A stretch of 64,000 bases of DNA from Paenibacillus sp. FSL R7-0273 (GCF_000758625.1 NZ_CP009283.1:3235501-3299500), one strand, 5' to 3'; counted from the first letter of the stretch, positions 35,130 through 45,778 are shown. Notes: generated from the sequence alone by a model not told the origin. Numbers and translations are program-made.

Positions 35130-35336
35130 TTATTCAGCATCTTCTTTCAAATTAAATACATCTTCGACATTCAGATGGAAGGCGGCGGCGATTTTGAGAG
35201 CAAGCGTAACGGAAGGGGAGTAATCCCCTTTTTCAATGAGACCTACGGTCTGGCGTGTGGCTCCTATGGCATCTGCCAGATCCTGCTGTGACCATCTGAA
35301 GCGTGCCCTGAGTTCGCGGACGTTGTTAACAAGCAT
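35130..35336 (-). CDS. XRE-family helix-turn-helix regulator
   Basis: A 68-residue single-domain regulator (RWSQQDLADAIGATRQTVGLIEKGDYSPS), resembling small YozG/YgzD-type proteins. ATG at 35336 has AAGGGA eight bases upstream. It lies 57 bases before secA2 on the same strand and may be cotranscribed with it. Confidence 0.9.
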   Translation of the reverse strand: MLVNNVRELRARFRWSQQDLADAIGATRQTVGLIEKGDYSPSVTLALKIAAAFHLNVEDVFNLKEDAE

Positions 35337-35536
35337 ACGACTAATCCCTTCCATATAATGTATTGGGCAACATTGTAACCCTTATCTTGATAAATGTAAA
35401 TGATGTATTGCATTTTGGAAGGTTTATTAGACATTTTTGGATGAAGAGATACTCCTAGATATGTAAATAAATAGTGGTAGAAGTACTATTTGAAGTATAA
35501 TACTAAGAGGATGCCATAAACGTTTAGGAGACTAAT

Positions 35537-36391
35537 ATGATTTTAAAAACAAAACGCAATCTTATCATTTTCAGCTTAGTGGTATTAGCCAGCGGATGGA
35601 GCGGTGTGCTGCTGGATGGCTTGCTAAAGGAACAGCCTGAAGGGGATACGCTTGGTATGGGCTTTTGGCTCGTTATTCCGCTGGTGACAGTGCTAGTATT
35701 GCGCATCTTTGGGGGAGACGGCTGGAAGGATGCCGGATTTCGTCCTCGGCTAAAAGGTAAGCTTAAGTGGTATGTGGCTGCCATGTTTATTTTTCCTGTG
35801 GTGACTGCGATTGTTCTGTTGGCAGGCAGCTTAGCGGATTGGATCGACTTGTCCGGCTTTCGGGTGAAGCCTTCTTTTGCAGGCGTGTTTCTGGGCTTGC
35901 TGTTTGGTCAATTTATCAAAAATATATTTGAAGAAGCGGTGTGGCGCGGCTACTTGACCTCAAAGCTTATACAACTGCAGCTTAAGGATTGGCTGATCTA
36001 TGGAATTGCCGGATTTATATGGGGAGCCTGGCATATGCCGTATTATCTTGTTTTTCTGCCGGCCTCTGATATGTATAGTATCTTGCCCGTTGATAAGCTT
36101 ACTTTTGCCGCATTTGCCATTGTAAATATGATGTGCTGGTCCGTTTTGTTTGTTGAGCTTTTTAGAGTGGCGGGATCGATTTGGCCTTGTGTTATCATGC
36201 ATTCGGTGGAGGATGCGCTGATTAATCCTTTAGTCATTGATGGATACATAGCTATTGCTGCCGGAAAAGAATGGATCATCTCACCGGTAGCGGGAATTCT
36301 GACGAGTGTGTTATATGTAGGGGCCGGACTGATCATTCGCAGGATAAGGATCCGGAAGTCCAGTCCGGCCGGAATTTATCTGATAGACTGA
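35537..36391 (+). CDS. CPBP-family intramembrane metalloprotease
   Basis: A 284-residue membrane protein with about eight segments. Abi/CPBP motifs are present: EEAVWRGYL (EExxxR) near residue 132, GAWHMPYY (motif 2 His) and IMHSVEDAL, where the usual final Asn is Asp. ATG at 35537 has AGGAG upstream. A TATAAT lies 37 bases before the start. The family contains CAAX-type proteases and bacteriocin self-immunity proteins. Confidence 0.87.
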   Translation: MILKTKRNLIIFSLVVLASGWSGVLLDGLLKEQPEGDTLGMGFWLVIPLVTVLVLRIFGGDGWKDAGFRPRLKGKLKWYVAAMFIFPVVTAIVLLAGSLADWIDLSGFRVKPSFAGVFLGLLFGQFIKNIFEEAVWRGYLTSKLIQLQLKDWLIYGIAGFIWGAWHMPYYLVFLPASDMYSILPVDKLTFAAFAIVNMMCWSVLFVELFRVAGSIWPCVIMHSVEDALINPLVIDGYIAIAAGKEWIISPVAGILTSVLYVGAGLIIRRIRIRKSSPAGIYLID

Positions 36392-36604
36392 TTACTCCGT
36401 AGATCCGGCTTCCTGACGCTTGACTGCTTCCTCATCGCGTACTGCATTCAATTCATATTCATTCTGATGGAATTCCTTCAGCATATTACGGTAGATATGA
36501 GCCTCCTGACGGTTAAGCCCGTCACGGTTTTCTTTTAACACCCAGTTTTCGACTGTTTTCTTCAAAAGCTCACTTTTTCGCTCCAGCAGTTCCGTATAAC
36601 TCAA
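36392..36604 (-). CDS. Small charged hypothetical protein
   Basis: A 70-residue, mostly helical, Glu/Lys/Arg-rich protein (SYTELLERKSELLKKTVENW). It abuts the convergent CPBP gene with no gap. The start is TTG at 36604 with AAAGGATG seven bases upstream. Function unknown. Confidence 0.65.
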   Translation of the reverse strand: MSYTELLERKSELLKKTVENWVLKENRDGLNRQEAHIYRNMLKEFHQNEYELNAVRDEEAVKRQEAGSTE

Positions 36605-36871
36605 TGCACTTCATCCTTTCCGGTTCAGGTGATTCGTAGATTTAACGTTACACCCGGCGTAATGTTTATCATTATACAGGAAAGCCTGAACACGCCCAAT
36701 TTGTGTCAGCCGTCTTAAGGAGGGGTGAGTACAGCAGAGACAGGAACAGAAGACCTCAGCGGACCTCTCCGTAAAAGTACAGCCAAATGCTCCGGTATGC
36801 TGGCAGATACGTCTTTTGTGGTAGAATAGGGTGGACTGCAGGAATTTAACCGACAACAAGGAGAGGTTTCA

Positions 36872-38776
36872 TTGTTAAGAAGAGGAATTATACTTGTATT
36901 CTCGGTCCTACTGCTATTATCCGGCAGTATGACAGTATTTGCAGCTGAAAAAACAGGAGGGGGAGCAACGCCTTCCGGCATTCCGCTGTCTGGTCTGGAA
37001 GCTTTTGTCGACAATTATGTAAAAGAGTACATAGGACAGCAGACTGTAGGAGCATCCGTTGTGATGGTTAAGGATGGTCAGGTCGTTCTGTCCAAGGGTT
37101 ACGGCTTCGCCGATGTAGAGCAGCAGATCCCGGTCTCCCCGGATACGGTGATGGAGTGGGGCTCCATCAGCAAGCTGGCAGTCTGGACTTCAGTGATGCA
37201 GCTGACTGAACAAGGAAAGCTTGATCTGAATCAGGATATCCGCAGCTATTTGCCCCCGGATTTTCTGACCAGGCTGAAATACGGCGAGCCGATTACGATG
37301 CTCAATCTGATGAACCATAATGCCGGTTTTGAAGAGTATATGTTCGATATGGCCTATCAGTCCCCTGAGGAGGTGCAGTCACTGGAAGCGGGGCTGCGGC
37401 TTGCCCAGCCGGCACAGATTTTCAGACCCGGCGAGGTAGTGGCTTACTCGAACTATGGGAATTCACTGGCGGCCTATATTGTAGAGCTGATCAGCGGCCA
37501 GCCCTATCATGAATATGTGCAGCAGCATATTTTTGATCCGCTGGGCATGAAGCATTCGATTGCCTATTCTGTTGTGGAGGACCGCCCCGAGCTGCTTGAG
37601 CATAAGGCTAAGGGATATTTCTATGAAGAAGAGGGCTCCTTCACGCAAGGATCATGGAATTATATGTCTATGTATCCTAACGGCGGCAATAACGGGACTG
37701 CAGAGGATCTTGCCAGGTTCGCAATGGCCTTTATGCCGGAGGCTGGAGAACCATCCCCTTTGTTTGAGAAGTCGGGGACGCTGAATACCCTGCTGGCTCG
37801 GAGCTATTCTGCAGCCGAAGGGATGCCGGGCATTGCCCATGGCTTCTGGGAATTTCCCGGAACGCAGCGGACGCTGGGGCATGGCGGGAATACGATTGCT
37901 TTTGCCACGAACCTGCAGCTTGTGCCAGAAGAGCGGTTTGCAGTTATCATTATGACCAATCAGGCCGGTGAATCGAACATCGTGCATGGCCTGACCAAAG
38001 AGATAGTAGGTATGCGCGAGCTGACAGAGGCTGTAGATCTGCCTGATACCTCAGAGGTGCAGGGTGAATTCATGGCAGCGCGGCGTCCGGGTAATGGCTT
38101 CATGAATTTATTTCCTTATCTGACACTGATGAAGCTAAAGCCGCAGGGTGAGAATCAGCTTCAGGTATCTCTTGCTGGCATGACCGGAAGCTATAAGCAG
38201 GTTGAGCCGTACCTTTACCAGAAGGTGAGCGGAGATTCGGCACTTGATGTCTGGCCGATGCTGTATGCTAAGATGGAAGATGGCAAGGTGGAGGCAATCT
38301 CCGTTTACACCTCCGATTATTTACCGCTGCCGGCCGGCAAAACAATGCCTGTACTTATTTTAAATGCCGTACTTGCAGTGCTGGCTGTCGTCTATTTCAT
38401 TGTCTCCCCGTTTGTATTGCTAGTGCTGGCGATTATAAAAAAACGCAGAGCCGGCATACGCACCGTAACAGGAGCCGGCAGCCGCAGACTGGTAACGGGC
38501 CTTACCCTGACAGGTACAGGCATTGTGGCGAATAACCTGATTCTGGCTTTGCGGATGCTCAGCAATAATGAGCGTGCATATTCCGAAGTCTATCCGCAGA
38601 TTGTAATAAACTACGTCCTGACCGGACTGGCGGTGCTATTGGTTGCGGCACTGCTAATATCCTGGACTTCTAAACGTTCTGCATTAACCGTCCGTGATAA
38701 GCGGGCAGCCATTCTACCCATCGTAATGATTGCCGTACTGGCAGGGCTGCTGGTTTTCTGGCAATTCTATAGTTAA
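36872..38776 (+). CDS. Serine hydrolase (beta-lactamase/PBP-like) with C-terminal membrane domain
   Basis: A 634-residue protein: signal peptide (1-25), class C beta-lactamase fold with SISK as SxxK near residue 98 and YSNYGN as YxN near 192, HGGN as the third motif, then three to four membrane segments in the last 150 residues. The catalytic domain should be extracellular. TTG at 36872 has AAGGAGAGG five bases upstream. Such proteins act as esterases or D-Ala peptidases more often than as resistance enzymes. Confidence 0.88.
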   Translation: MLRRGIILVFSVLLLLSGSMTVFAAEKTGGGATPSGIPLSGLEAFVDNYVKEYIGQQTVGASVVMVKDGQVVLSKGYGFADVEQQIPVSPDTVMEWGSISKLAVWTSVMQLTEQGKLDLNQDIRSYLPPDFLTRLKYGEPITMLNLMNHNAGFEEYMFDMAYQSPEEVQSLEAGLRLAQPAQIFRPGEVVAYSNYGNSLAAYIVELISGQPYHEYVQQHIFDPLGMKHSIAYSVVEDRPELLEHKAKGYFYEEEGSFTQGSWNYMSMYPNGGNNGTAEDLARFAMAFMPEAGEPSPLFEKSGTLNTLLARSYSAAEGMPGIAHGFWEFPGTQRTLGHGGNTIAFATNLQLVPEERFAVIIMTNQAGESNIVHGLTKEIVGMRELTEAVDLPDTSEVQGEFMAARRPGNGFMNLFPYLTLMKLKPQGENQLQVSLAGMTGSYKQVEPYLYQKVSGDSALDVWPMLYAKMEDGKVEAISVYTSDYLPLPAGKTMPVLILNAVLAVLAVVYFIVSPFVLLVLAIIKKRRAGIRTVTGAGSRRLVTGLTLTGTGIVANNLILALRMLSNNERAYSEVYPQIVINYVLTGLAVLLVAALLISWTSKRSALTVRDKRAAILPIVMIAVLAGLLVFWQFYS

Positions 38777-38796
38777 GCAAGTTTACGGCAATCCCC

Positions 38797-38833
38797 AAAC
38801 AAATAGCCTGCGCTGAGCGCAGGCTATTTGTTT
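38797..38833. terminator. Bidirectional terminator
   Basis: An 18-base half (AAACAAATAGCCTGCGCT) pairs with the matching AGCGCAGGCTATTTGTTT almost without loop, between convergent genes. Confidence 0.85.
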
Positions 38834-38875
38834 CGATCAGATTGGACTTTGCGGACTGTATCCTAAGGTACCTGG

Positions 38876-40936
38876 TTACTCAACCTTAAACTGCTTTAAC
38901 TCTTCCTCGAGCCTTTGAGAGATTTGGCTTAATTGTCTGGATAATTCTGCGACCTGCTCGATGCTGCTGAGCTGCTCCTGCGTATTGGCACTAACCTCCT
39001 GTGTGGAGGCGGAATTCTCCTCGGTTGTAGAAGAGATAATCTCAATTGCCTGCAAAATGTCATCCTTGTGTGTATGGATAATGGAGGTGTTATTGCTGAT
39101 CTGAATCATCCGCAGCTTCAATTCCTCTAAATCTTTGTTCAGGTCAAAGAAGACCTGCTTGGCATTCTCTACGGACCTGGCATTTTCCTCGGCAATCTTC
39201 AGGCCATTATTAGTATGTTCTACGGAGATGATTGTTTTTTCTTCAATGGCGCTGACTTTTTTGTAGATTTCCTGAGTTGCCAATGCCGTTTGTTCAGCGA
39301 GCTTCCGCACTTCTCCGGCCACCACTGCAAATCCCCGGCCATGCTCACCTGCACGTGCAGCCTCTATAGAAGCATTCAGCGCCAAAAGGTTGGTCTGGGT
39401 GGCGATCTGGTTAACGGTGCCTACAATACCCGTAATCTCGTGCCGGCTTGTATCGATAGCCTCAATGATAGACGACACTGCCTGTGTAGACTTATGATTG
39501 TCTTCCGCAGATTTGGACAGCTGCTCTACCAGGGCAAGACCGGATTCGCTCAGCTGCACAGAAATTTGCGCCATGGATTCAACAGCCTGCGCGTCACTTG
39601 TGATTTCGTTAATCTGATCCGACAGTGCACCGGTTTTCCGCAGTATGCTTTCTGATTCCGTTGACTGGTAGTTTGTGGCGTTAGCAATCTCATTGATGGC
39701 TGTCGCCGTTTCATTCATGGTTACTGCTGTGCCCGCAGAAATATTTTGCAGGTTATGGGAAGACTGGGCCAGCACCTGGGTAGTATTGCTGATCACTTGA
39801 ATCATACCTTGAATTTTCTGGACCATGCTGGAGATGCCTTGGGCAATTTGCCCGATTTCGTTGTCCGAATGCTCCTTGAACTGAACCGTCAAATCCCCGT
39901 CTTCAATCCGTTTGATGGTAGTCAGCAGCCTTGGTATGGATCTTAGCAGGTAGCGGAGTGTGATGTAGCTGATCAGCACCAGCAGAAGGGCAGCTGCTGA
40001 AAAACCGGCGATTGTGCTCCGGGTAAAGGATTTCAATTCACTGAGCGCCTCTTGCTGAGTAATGGTAAGCCCGACAGACCAGCCTGTATCCTTACTCGTA
40101 GCGTAACCGATATAACGGTGTTCCCCATTATCATTTATCAGCTCCACGCCGGTCTCGCCATTAATCATTTTTTGGCCTGTTAAGCCGAGGTCACCCGGGC
40201 TCTCATTAATCTTTTCCTTCAGGATTTTGTCTTTGTCGGGGTGATACAGGAGATCGCCGGACCGGGTGGCCAGCATGGAATAACCGGTGCTTCCCAGGGA
40301 GTAGCTTTGCATGATGGCCGGGATGTCATCAAACGCAATATCTGCGGCAATAAAACCGATCAGTTGGCTGCTGGCATTTTTAATCGGATAAAAGATGCCC
40401 ATCAGCAAAGTACCGGTGTTGACGTCAGCGTATGGCTCAGAATAATACAGGCCGTCGGCTTCGGATGCCGGCTTGAAGTAGGGACGTGAACGGATATCAA
40501 AATCAGACTTGGAGGCGACACCGTCATTTTGCAGAAAATAGCCCTTCCCGGATAATCCGGCAACCCAGGCATCAGCAAAGGAAGGCTCAGCCTTTACAAT
40601 TTCCGCCAAGGTCGCAATGGTGTCAGCAGCAAGAGGTGAGGTGGTCACCTGGTCTGGTGTTGTGCTTTCAATATATTGCCTAAAAAGATCATTCGTGGAC
40701 ATTTGTTTGACGAGTGAGCCTTTTTCCTTAAACAAGGCGTCAAACTGGCTGACAATGCCCTGAGTTTTGGTCATAAGGATAGACTCCTGCTGGTCTACCA
40801 GAATGCTTTTGGTATTCGAATAGAAGAAGGTACCCAGAATCGAGAAGACGACAACGATAATGACTAGCAGGACGAGGGCCAAGGTGTTTGCAATACTCGA
40901 AGATCGGAATGGCCGTTTTTTGATTAGCTGTGACAT
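38876..40936 (-). CDS. Methyl-accepting chemotaxis protein 2
   Basis: A 686-residue chemoreceptor: N-terminal membrane segment (about 18-40), dCache sensor ([12 protein letters not shown]), second segment near 300, HAMP ([15 protein letters not shown]) and signalling domain with the tip [22 protein letters not shown] at 40936 has GGGGG seven bases upstream. The signalling core is near-identical to chemoreceptor 1 while the sensors differ, so the two probably detect different ligands. Confidence 0.94.
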   Translation of the reverse strand: MSQLIKKRPFRSSSIANTLALVLLVIIVVVFSILGTFFYSNTKSILVDQQESILMTKTQGIVSQFDALFKEKGSLVKQMSTNDLFRQYIESTTPDQVTTSPLAADTIATLAEIVKAEPSFADAWVAGLSGKGYFLQNDGVASKSDFDIRSRPYFKPASEADGLYYSEPYADVNTGTLLMGIFYPIKNASSQLIGFIAADIAFDDIPAIMQSYSLGSTGYSMLATRSGDLLYHPDKDKILKEKINESPGDLGLTGQKMINGETGVELINDNGEHRYIGYATSKDTGWSVGLTITQQEALSELKSFTRSTIAGFSAAALLLVLISYITLRYLLRSIPRLLTTIKRIEDGDLTVQFKEHSDNEIGQIAQGISSMVQKIQGMIQVISNTTQVLAQSSHNLQNISAGTAVTMNETATAINEIANATNYQSTESESILRKTGALSDQINEITSDAQAVESMAQISVQLSESGLALVEQLSKSAEDNHKSTQAVSSIIEAIDTSRHEITGIVGTVNQIATQTNLLALNASIEAARAGEHGRGFAVVAGEVRKLAEQTALATQEIYKKVSAIEEKTIISVEHTNNGLKIAEENARSVENAKQVFFDLNKDLEELKLRMIQISNNTSIIHTHKDDILQAIEIISSTTEENSASTQEVSANTQEQLSSIEQVAELSRQLSQISQRLEEELKQFKVE

Positions 40937-40981
40937 AAGTCATCCCCCGAATGGTTATTTGAGCATAAGCTCTTGAATAAT

Positions 40982-41009
40982 ATGTCGGAATTTGGGCGAT
41001 AATCTTTTA
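40982..41009 (-). promoter_or_regulatory. Sigma-D-type promoter of chemoreceptor 2
   Basis: On the minus strand TAAA (41009-41006), 16 bases, then TCCGACAT (40989-40982), which matches GCCGATAT at six of eight. It lies 46 bases before the start. Confidence 0.55.
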
Positions 41010-41017
41010 GGTTTATG

Positions 41018-41056
41018 AAAAAACCGGTTTGGAGCAGCGCTCCAAACCGGTTTTGC
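41018..41056 (-). terminator. Terminator of the secreted protein gene
   Basis: AAAACCGGTTTGGAGC and GCTCCAAACCGGTTTT form a 16-bp stem with a 3-base loop, ending in T on the minus strand. Confidence 0.85.
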
Positions 41057-41078
41057 ATAAGAGTATAGGCACCAGGCA

Positions 41079-42365
41079 CTATTTCAAAATGTATTTGGTC
41101 AAAGTATTCTTGAACCAAGAGTCTGACAGATAAAGCTCGCCTTTTCCGGCGTAGATGTATTGATGTCCGGCGTTATAGTCGGTCCACAGTGTGGAGAGAT
41201 GGTATTTAATCTGCAAATTCCCCGGATCAAGCACGTAGAAATCTTCTCTGGCTACATCCCCTTCAAAAGTCTCCGGGTCAATTACTGCCGGACGCTCCTG
41301 CCACTGGTACTGCTTCTCTACAGTAATTTCGCCCGAAGGCGTTATGCGGGAATTCCAGCCGGTATCACCAAGCTCGCCGATTTGCTGCTTGCCGAGCAGC
41401 TGGTTATCTTTGCTGTACAGCCGGTACACGGCATTGTTGCTCTGGACCAGATAGTTATTGCCGGTAATGCCGAGGACACGGTCTTTAGGGTTAAGTGTGT
41501 GTACCCAATTCCTTTTGCCGTCCGCACCGAATCCGATTAGTTTGTAGTCAGTCTTGCTGTATAAGGAGACTAATACGGACCCGCCGCTGAAGGGCTGTAC
41601 CCCCATATTGACGTCAACCATTTCTTTAGGGGCTGTGTATTTGATGAAAGGCGTTTTGAGAGAATCCAGACTCCGGTAGACATTCACGATGGACTGGTCG
41701 GGACTGTGCACAATATAGCCGTTGGGGAGAATCTCCAGTGTCCCCGTAATTAATGCTCCCTTGGTTACCGCCAGCTTCCGGACCTGCTTCCCGTCACTGC
41801 TGAACTCCTCGAAATGGCGGGTAGAGGTCTTGCTTGAATAGTTATAGGTGGTGTAATACAGCAGAAGATTTCCGGTATCCAGCACAACCAGTTCGAACGT
41901 AGTATTGAACGTTTTGGTCCATTTCAGCTTGCCGTTCTCATTGACTGCGGAGAGGAGGACTTTTGTTCCGTTGTCGTTCCTTTTATAGAAATAGCTGTTG
42001 CCATCCTTGCTGTAGTAAGGGTTCGATCCGCTGAAAATTTGGTCATTGGCAATATCATAGTAGTCATAGACCCAGTTGGCAGTGCCCGTTTTGCGGTCTG
42101 CGGCTGCGTAGGTTAAGAGGGTGGACTTGGTTTTGGATGCTGAAACAGCCACTTTCTTGCGCAGCTGGAAAAACACACGGTTCTTGCTCTGTAAACTGTC
42201 GTAGGTGTTAAAGGTGGTGTAGCCCTCTGGCAGCTTGTAGCTCCATTCCGGCTCCGGTAGCTGCTGGGTTTTGTAAGCTGCGGAGGCTCTGCCCGGCGCC
42301 AGCAGCTGCGCTGTAAGCAGAATTGCCAGCACTGCTGTAAAACATTTGAATCGTTTTGTACTCAT
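41079..42365 (-). CDS. Secreted protein of unknown function, possible beta-propeller
   Basis: A 428-residue protein with a signal peptide (residues 1-29, ASA cleavage). The mature part is rich in Tyr, Thr, Ser and Asn and has repeated strand-turn units of about 45 residues ending in forms such as GKLKW or GKRNW, as in PQQ-like or WD-like propellers. No enzymatic motif seen. ATG at 42365 has GAGG nine bases upstream. Confidence 0.7.
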   Translation of the reverse strand: MSTKRFKCFTAVLAILLTAQLLAPGRASAAYKTQQLPEPEWSYKLPEGYTTFNTYDSLQSKNRVFFQLRKKVAVSASKTKSTLLTYAAADRKTGTANWVYDYYDIANDQIFSGSNPYYSKDGNSYFYKRNDNGTKVLLSAVNENGKLKWTKTFNTTFELVVLDTGNLLLYYTTYNYSSKTSTRHFEEFSSDGKQVRKLAVTKGALITGTLEILPNGYIVHSPDQSIVNVYRSLDSLKTPFIKYTAPKEMVDVNMGVQPFSGGSVLVSLYSKTDYKLIGFGADGKRNWVHTLNPKDRVLGITGNNYLVQSNNAVYRLYSKDNQLLGKQQIGELGDTGWNSRITPSGEITVEKQYQWQERPAVIDPETFEGDVAREDFYVLDPGNLQIKYHLSTLWTDYNAGHQYIYAGKGELYLSDSWFKNTLTKYILK

Positions 42366-42630
42366 GCTCCTATACCTCTTTTTCTATGTAGTGTCCTCTC
42401 ATTGTAATCGTTCAGAACCGGAATGGACAAGGAAAGGAATGTCAGAAAAAACGAGATCGCTTACCAAAAAAATGAAATTCTATGGAATAGTTTTCCACTA
42501 TATATACTCCTGCTATAATAGTGTTATCAGTTACAGGGCGAGAAGCAGGAATATAAATGTGGAGACTATGTATTAAAGATTCACTCTGTAATTAATAAAA
42601 GCGTTTAAACTATTAAGCGGAGGAAATCAG

Positions 42631-43779
42631 ATGCTCCAAAACAGGATTTATAAGTTTAGTGGCTTGGGATTTGCCATATTATTAATGTTAACGCTTACAG
42701 GTTGTGCTGACAAACAGGAGCCGACCTCTGTTCAGCCTTCGTCAACCGTGAACGAAAATGCTGCTCCTGTTGAGAACCAAGGTACAGTCAGCATTGAGAA
42801 GCTCGGGGAACGGAGAATCTTCGTTTACCTGCCGCCTGGTTATGAAACCAGTGAAGAGCGTTATCCTGTAGTGTATATGAACGACGGGCGGAATGTGTTC
42901 AATACCGGCACCAGTTCTTTTAATAAAGAGTGGCTGGTTGACAAGAAAGTAGACCAGCTTGTTAACGACGGCAAGATGGAGAAGGTTATTGTAATTGCAG
43001 TCGATGCAGGAGAAGACTCAGACCGTGGGAATGAGTATATCCCTTTCCCTAATGATACTGTTCCTTCGGATGGAGCGGGGGCGGAGGAATTTACCCGCTT
43101 TTTTCTTGACACCGTTATCCCCTTTGCGGATTCAACATACAGAACGATCCCGGACAGAGACCATCGTATGATTATGGGATCGTCATTTGGCGGAGTGCAG
43201 GCGTTCTGGATGGGTTATCACCATCCCGAGACTTTCTCGATGATCGGTGCGTTGTCCGTCTCCACATGGGTAGCTAACGGACAAGCGTATGAAGAGTGGA
43301 CACAAGAAACCGGAAAGCCGGATGTGAAGATTTGGCTGGACATGGGCGCTGAGGAAGAGATGTTAATTGATCCACTGGTAGAGTTACTTTTATCGAAGGG
43401 ATTTAGCTATGGACAGGATTTATTTTTTCTGATGGATCCTATTGGTACACATGACGAGATTTCCTGGTCCAGACGGGTACATAGTCCACTTATCATGTTC
43501 GCAGGGAAGGCACCCGGTCAAGCGGTCAAGCTGGAAGTTAGCGACTATTTGTCAATCTCATGGATGGGAGAATCATATCTCCGCCTCAATCCGGTAGTCA
43601 CTATGGATAATGGGATGGAGTATTCTGTATCCTCCGAAGCTTCATATAAGGTGCTGAATACCGGGGCAGGACAGGTGGAGCCATCAGGGAAAGTGACCTT
43701 CTTGAAGGAGGAAAACTTGCGTGTGGAAGTGACATATCTAGGTATCACCCAGTTGTATGAGATAGATAATGAACGCTAG
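42631..43779 (+). CDS. Esterase-family alpha/beta hydrolase lipoprotein
   Basis: A 382-residue protein. Lipobox LTGC, Cys25, then a linker. The putative esterase domain (residues 50-280) resembles Fes/IroE and esterase D: RRIFVYLPPGY, VVYMNDGRN, nucleophile GSSFGG and the likely His in GTHDEISW. The last 85 residues look like a bacterial Ig-like domain (YLRLNPVVTMDNG, ending VTYLGITQLYEI). ATG at 42631 has GGAGG seven bases upstream. Substrate may be a siderophore ester or surface ester; not determined. Confidence 0.82.
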   Translation: MLQNRIYKFSGLGFAILLMLTLTGCADKQEPTSVQPSSTVNENAAPVENQGTVSIEKLGERRIFVYLPPGYETSEERYPVVYMNDGRNVFNTGTSSFNKEWLVDKKVDQLVNDGKMEKVIVIAVDAGEDSDRGNEYIPFPNDTVPSDGAGAEEFTRFFLDTVIPFADSTYRTIPDRDHRMIMGSSFGGVQAFWMGYHHPETFSMIGALSVSTWVANGQAYEEWTQETGKPDVKIWLDMGAEEEMLIDPLVELLLSKGFSYGQDLFFLMDPIGTHDEISWSRRVHSPLIMFAGKAPGQAVKLEVSDYLSISWMGESYLRLNPVVTMDNGMEYSVSSEASYKVLNTGAGQVEPSGKVTFLKEENLRVEVTYLGITQLYEIDNER

Positions 43780-43803
43780 ATAGATTGAACTTGTCAAGCC
43801 AGA

Positions 43804-43827
43804 GAGCCCGCGTCGGACGCGGGCTTC
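43804..43827. terminator. Hairpin terminator between convergent genes
   Basis: AGCCCGCGTC pairs with GACGCGGGCT around 43805-43826, with a short T-rich stretch after it. Confidence 0.75.
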
Positions 43828-43836
43828 TTCATGCAA

Positions 43837-44487
43837 TTAAGGCTGCTTAGTCTTCATGAAATTATACACAGTGCCTCGCTCAAGGGATGCCAGACGGACC
43901 TCACCGTATCTTTTCCAATGATAGCTGCTGTGAAAATGATCAAAGTGCACGCCACCAAAGGGTATTTCACTCTTCAGCGTAAACCCGGCAGCTTCTATAT
44001 CGTGGATAACTTCCTTTAACATTTCCTCAAATAAGGACGGCTTATATCCACTGAGATCTTTAAACGCGAGGAATGAAAGAATACCCCCCTGCTTCAAGCA
44101 TTGAGCTGCAGTTTCGAGCATTTCACTCCTTGGCGAATGGTGAATGACGTCGTACATCAGCAGGAAGTCAATCTGGTTTTGTACGGTATCTGGTAAGCCT
44201 TGATGATTTGTATTCATCAGTTCAACATTCTCTATACCCGCTTCGTCTAAACGTTTCTCGGCATGCTTAATGATCTTCTTCAATTTTTCTATAGCGATTA
44301 CGCTTCCATTTGTTCCCGCGGCAATCGCTGCCGGTATCGTATAGTGCCCATACCCGCATCCAATATCCATAACGGTCATTCCTGGCTCAAGCCCACATTG
44401 ACTTAAGAGCTTAACGGCTTCTGTCCTTTCCCACTTGCAAACTTCATCGTAAGCGTTCAGAGCATGCTCATCCTTGTTATTGATCAC
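43837..44487 (-). CDS. Class I SAM-dependent methyltransferase
   Basis: A 216-residue protein with motif I VMDIGCGYGHYT, the acidic end of strand 2 (VIAIEK) and motif IV LLMYDVIHH. GTG at 44487 has GGAAGG upstream. Substrate unknown. Confidence 0.85.
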   Translation of the reverse strand: MINNKDEHALNAYDEVCKWERTEAVKLLSQCGLEPGMTVMDIGCGYGHYTIPAAIAAGTNGSVIAIEKLKKIIKHAEKRLDEAGIENVELMNTNHQGLPDTVQNQIDFLLMYDVIHHSPRSEMLETAAQCLKQGGILSFLAFKDLSGYKPSLFEEMLKEVIHDIEAAGFTLKSEIPFGGVHFDHFHSSYHWKRYGEVRLASLERGTVYNFMKTKQP

Positions 44488-44759
44488 TGCATCCCGCCTT
44501 CCTTTTTACAGATATATAGATGTTTATTTGATTATAGATAATTCAAGCTCCCGTCCTACTTCCAATTATGACATATCTCAAAATCATACTCCATGATGGC
44601 AATACCAGTAAGATAGTGGAAAACTCTATGGAAGTGATACGGTGAAAAGGAGAGTCTGGCAGAAATGAGTTCTATGGAAAGCTGCTCGCACATGTTATAA
44701 GTGATGTATGTACACCGCTGCATGAGCGATGTACTCCAAGGCTTATACTGTTGTTCCTC
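44488..44759. other. Intergenic stretch without a supported gene
   Basis: These 272 bases are AT-rich near 44500-44560. They hold only very short frames (for example 11 codons from 44664) and no convincing hairpin terminator or promoter. Confidence 0.5.
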
Positions 44760-45659
44760 TTAAGCCTTTTCTTCGTCAACAGTGACAACCGCATTCTCCG
44801 TATAGCTAATCCAGTCACTCCAGCTTCCCGCATACAGCCGCACCTTCTTGAATCCGGCCTTTTCCAGCGCCAGCACATTCGGACAGGCGGTTACACCGGA
44901 GCCGCAATAGACGATGATCTCACGGTCCTTGTCCAATCCGGCAAAATGCTCCTGCAGTTCTTCGGCGCTCTTGTAGCTGCCGTCAGCGTTCTGGGTGTTT
45001 TTCCAGAAGTAATTAAGTGCGCCGGGGATATGGCCTGCTATTTTGTCCAAGGTCTCATTTTGTCCGTGGTAGCGGTCATTGGCGCGCGAGTCGATCAGGA
45101 CAGGCAGGGCGGAGTGGGGAGCCGGGGAGTCACCGTCCACCGTGTCAGCCTTAGCCGTAACTGTCTTTTCTAACACCTTCCGGACCACGTTAACATCAGC
45201 CAGCATCTGCGGCTGCACATTTGCAGTGAAGGTACTCGGTACCCGTACAGGCTGGTGATCCGTCACCGGATATTTCTCCGCTTTCCAGGTACTGAAGCTG
45301 TCCTCCAGAATAAAGGCCTGCTCATGTCCAAGGTAGCGCAGCAGCCACCAGAGACGGGCCGCGTTCATGCCGCTTTCATCATCATAGGCAACAATGCGTG
45401 TATCATTGCTGATTCCCAGCTTTGAGAGGCGTGCTGCTAACACTTGCGGGTCGGGCAGCGGATGGCGTCCGCCGTGCTCTGTGACCGGGCTGGACAAGTC
45501 CAGCTCAAGGTCTAGATAGACCGCTCCCGGGATATGCTCCTGCTCATAGCTTTCCCGCCCGGCCTGCGGCTTGCCCAGTGTGAACCGGCAATCCACGATC
45601 GTCTGCTCCGGGTCATACAATCTGGCCAGCAGCCAGCGTTTGGATATAGTTGCGTCCAT
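44760..45659 (-). CDS. Sulfurtransferase (tandem rhodanese; thiosulfate/3-mercaptopyruvate type)
   Basis: A 299-residue, two-domain rhodanese. The N-terminal domain is inactive (DDESGMNAARLWW), and the C-terminal domain has the active Cys in YCGSGVTAC; the CGSGVTA loop favours 3-mercaptopyruvate as sulfur donor. ATG at 45659 has AAGGATGGG upstream. An insert of about 20 Asp/Pro/Ser-rich residues joins the domains. Confidence 0.9.
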   Translation of the reverse strand: MDATISKRWLLARLYDPEQTIVDCRFTLGKPQAGRESYEQEHIPGAVYLDLELDLSSPVTEHGGRHPLPDPQVLAARLSKLGISNDTRIVAYDDESGMNAARLWWLLRYLGHEQAFILEDSFSTWKAEKYPVTDHQPVRVPSTFTANVQPQMLADVNVVRKVLEKTVTAKADTVDGDSPAPHSALPVLIDSRANDRYHGQNETLDKIAGHIPGALNYFWKNTQNADGSYKSAEELQEHFAGLDKDREIIVYCGSGVTACPNVLALEKAGFKKVRLYAGSWSDWISYTENAVVTVDEEKA

Positions 45660-45778
45660 TATAAATCCCATCCTTTGCACTGTGATATGTATGGCATTAT
45701 TATAGCGGATAAAATACAGAGACGCATACCTGTCCTTAAACGATTATTAAGGTGTCCCTTCGTATTAGAATACATTGT

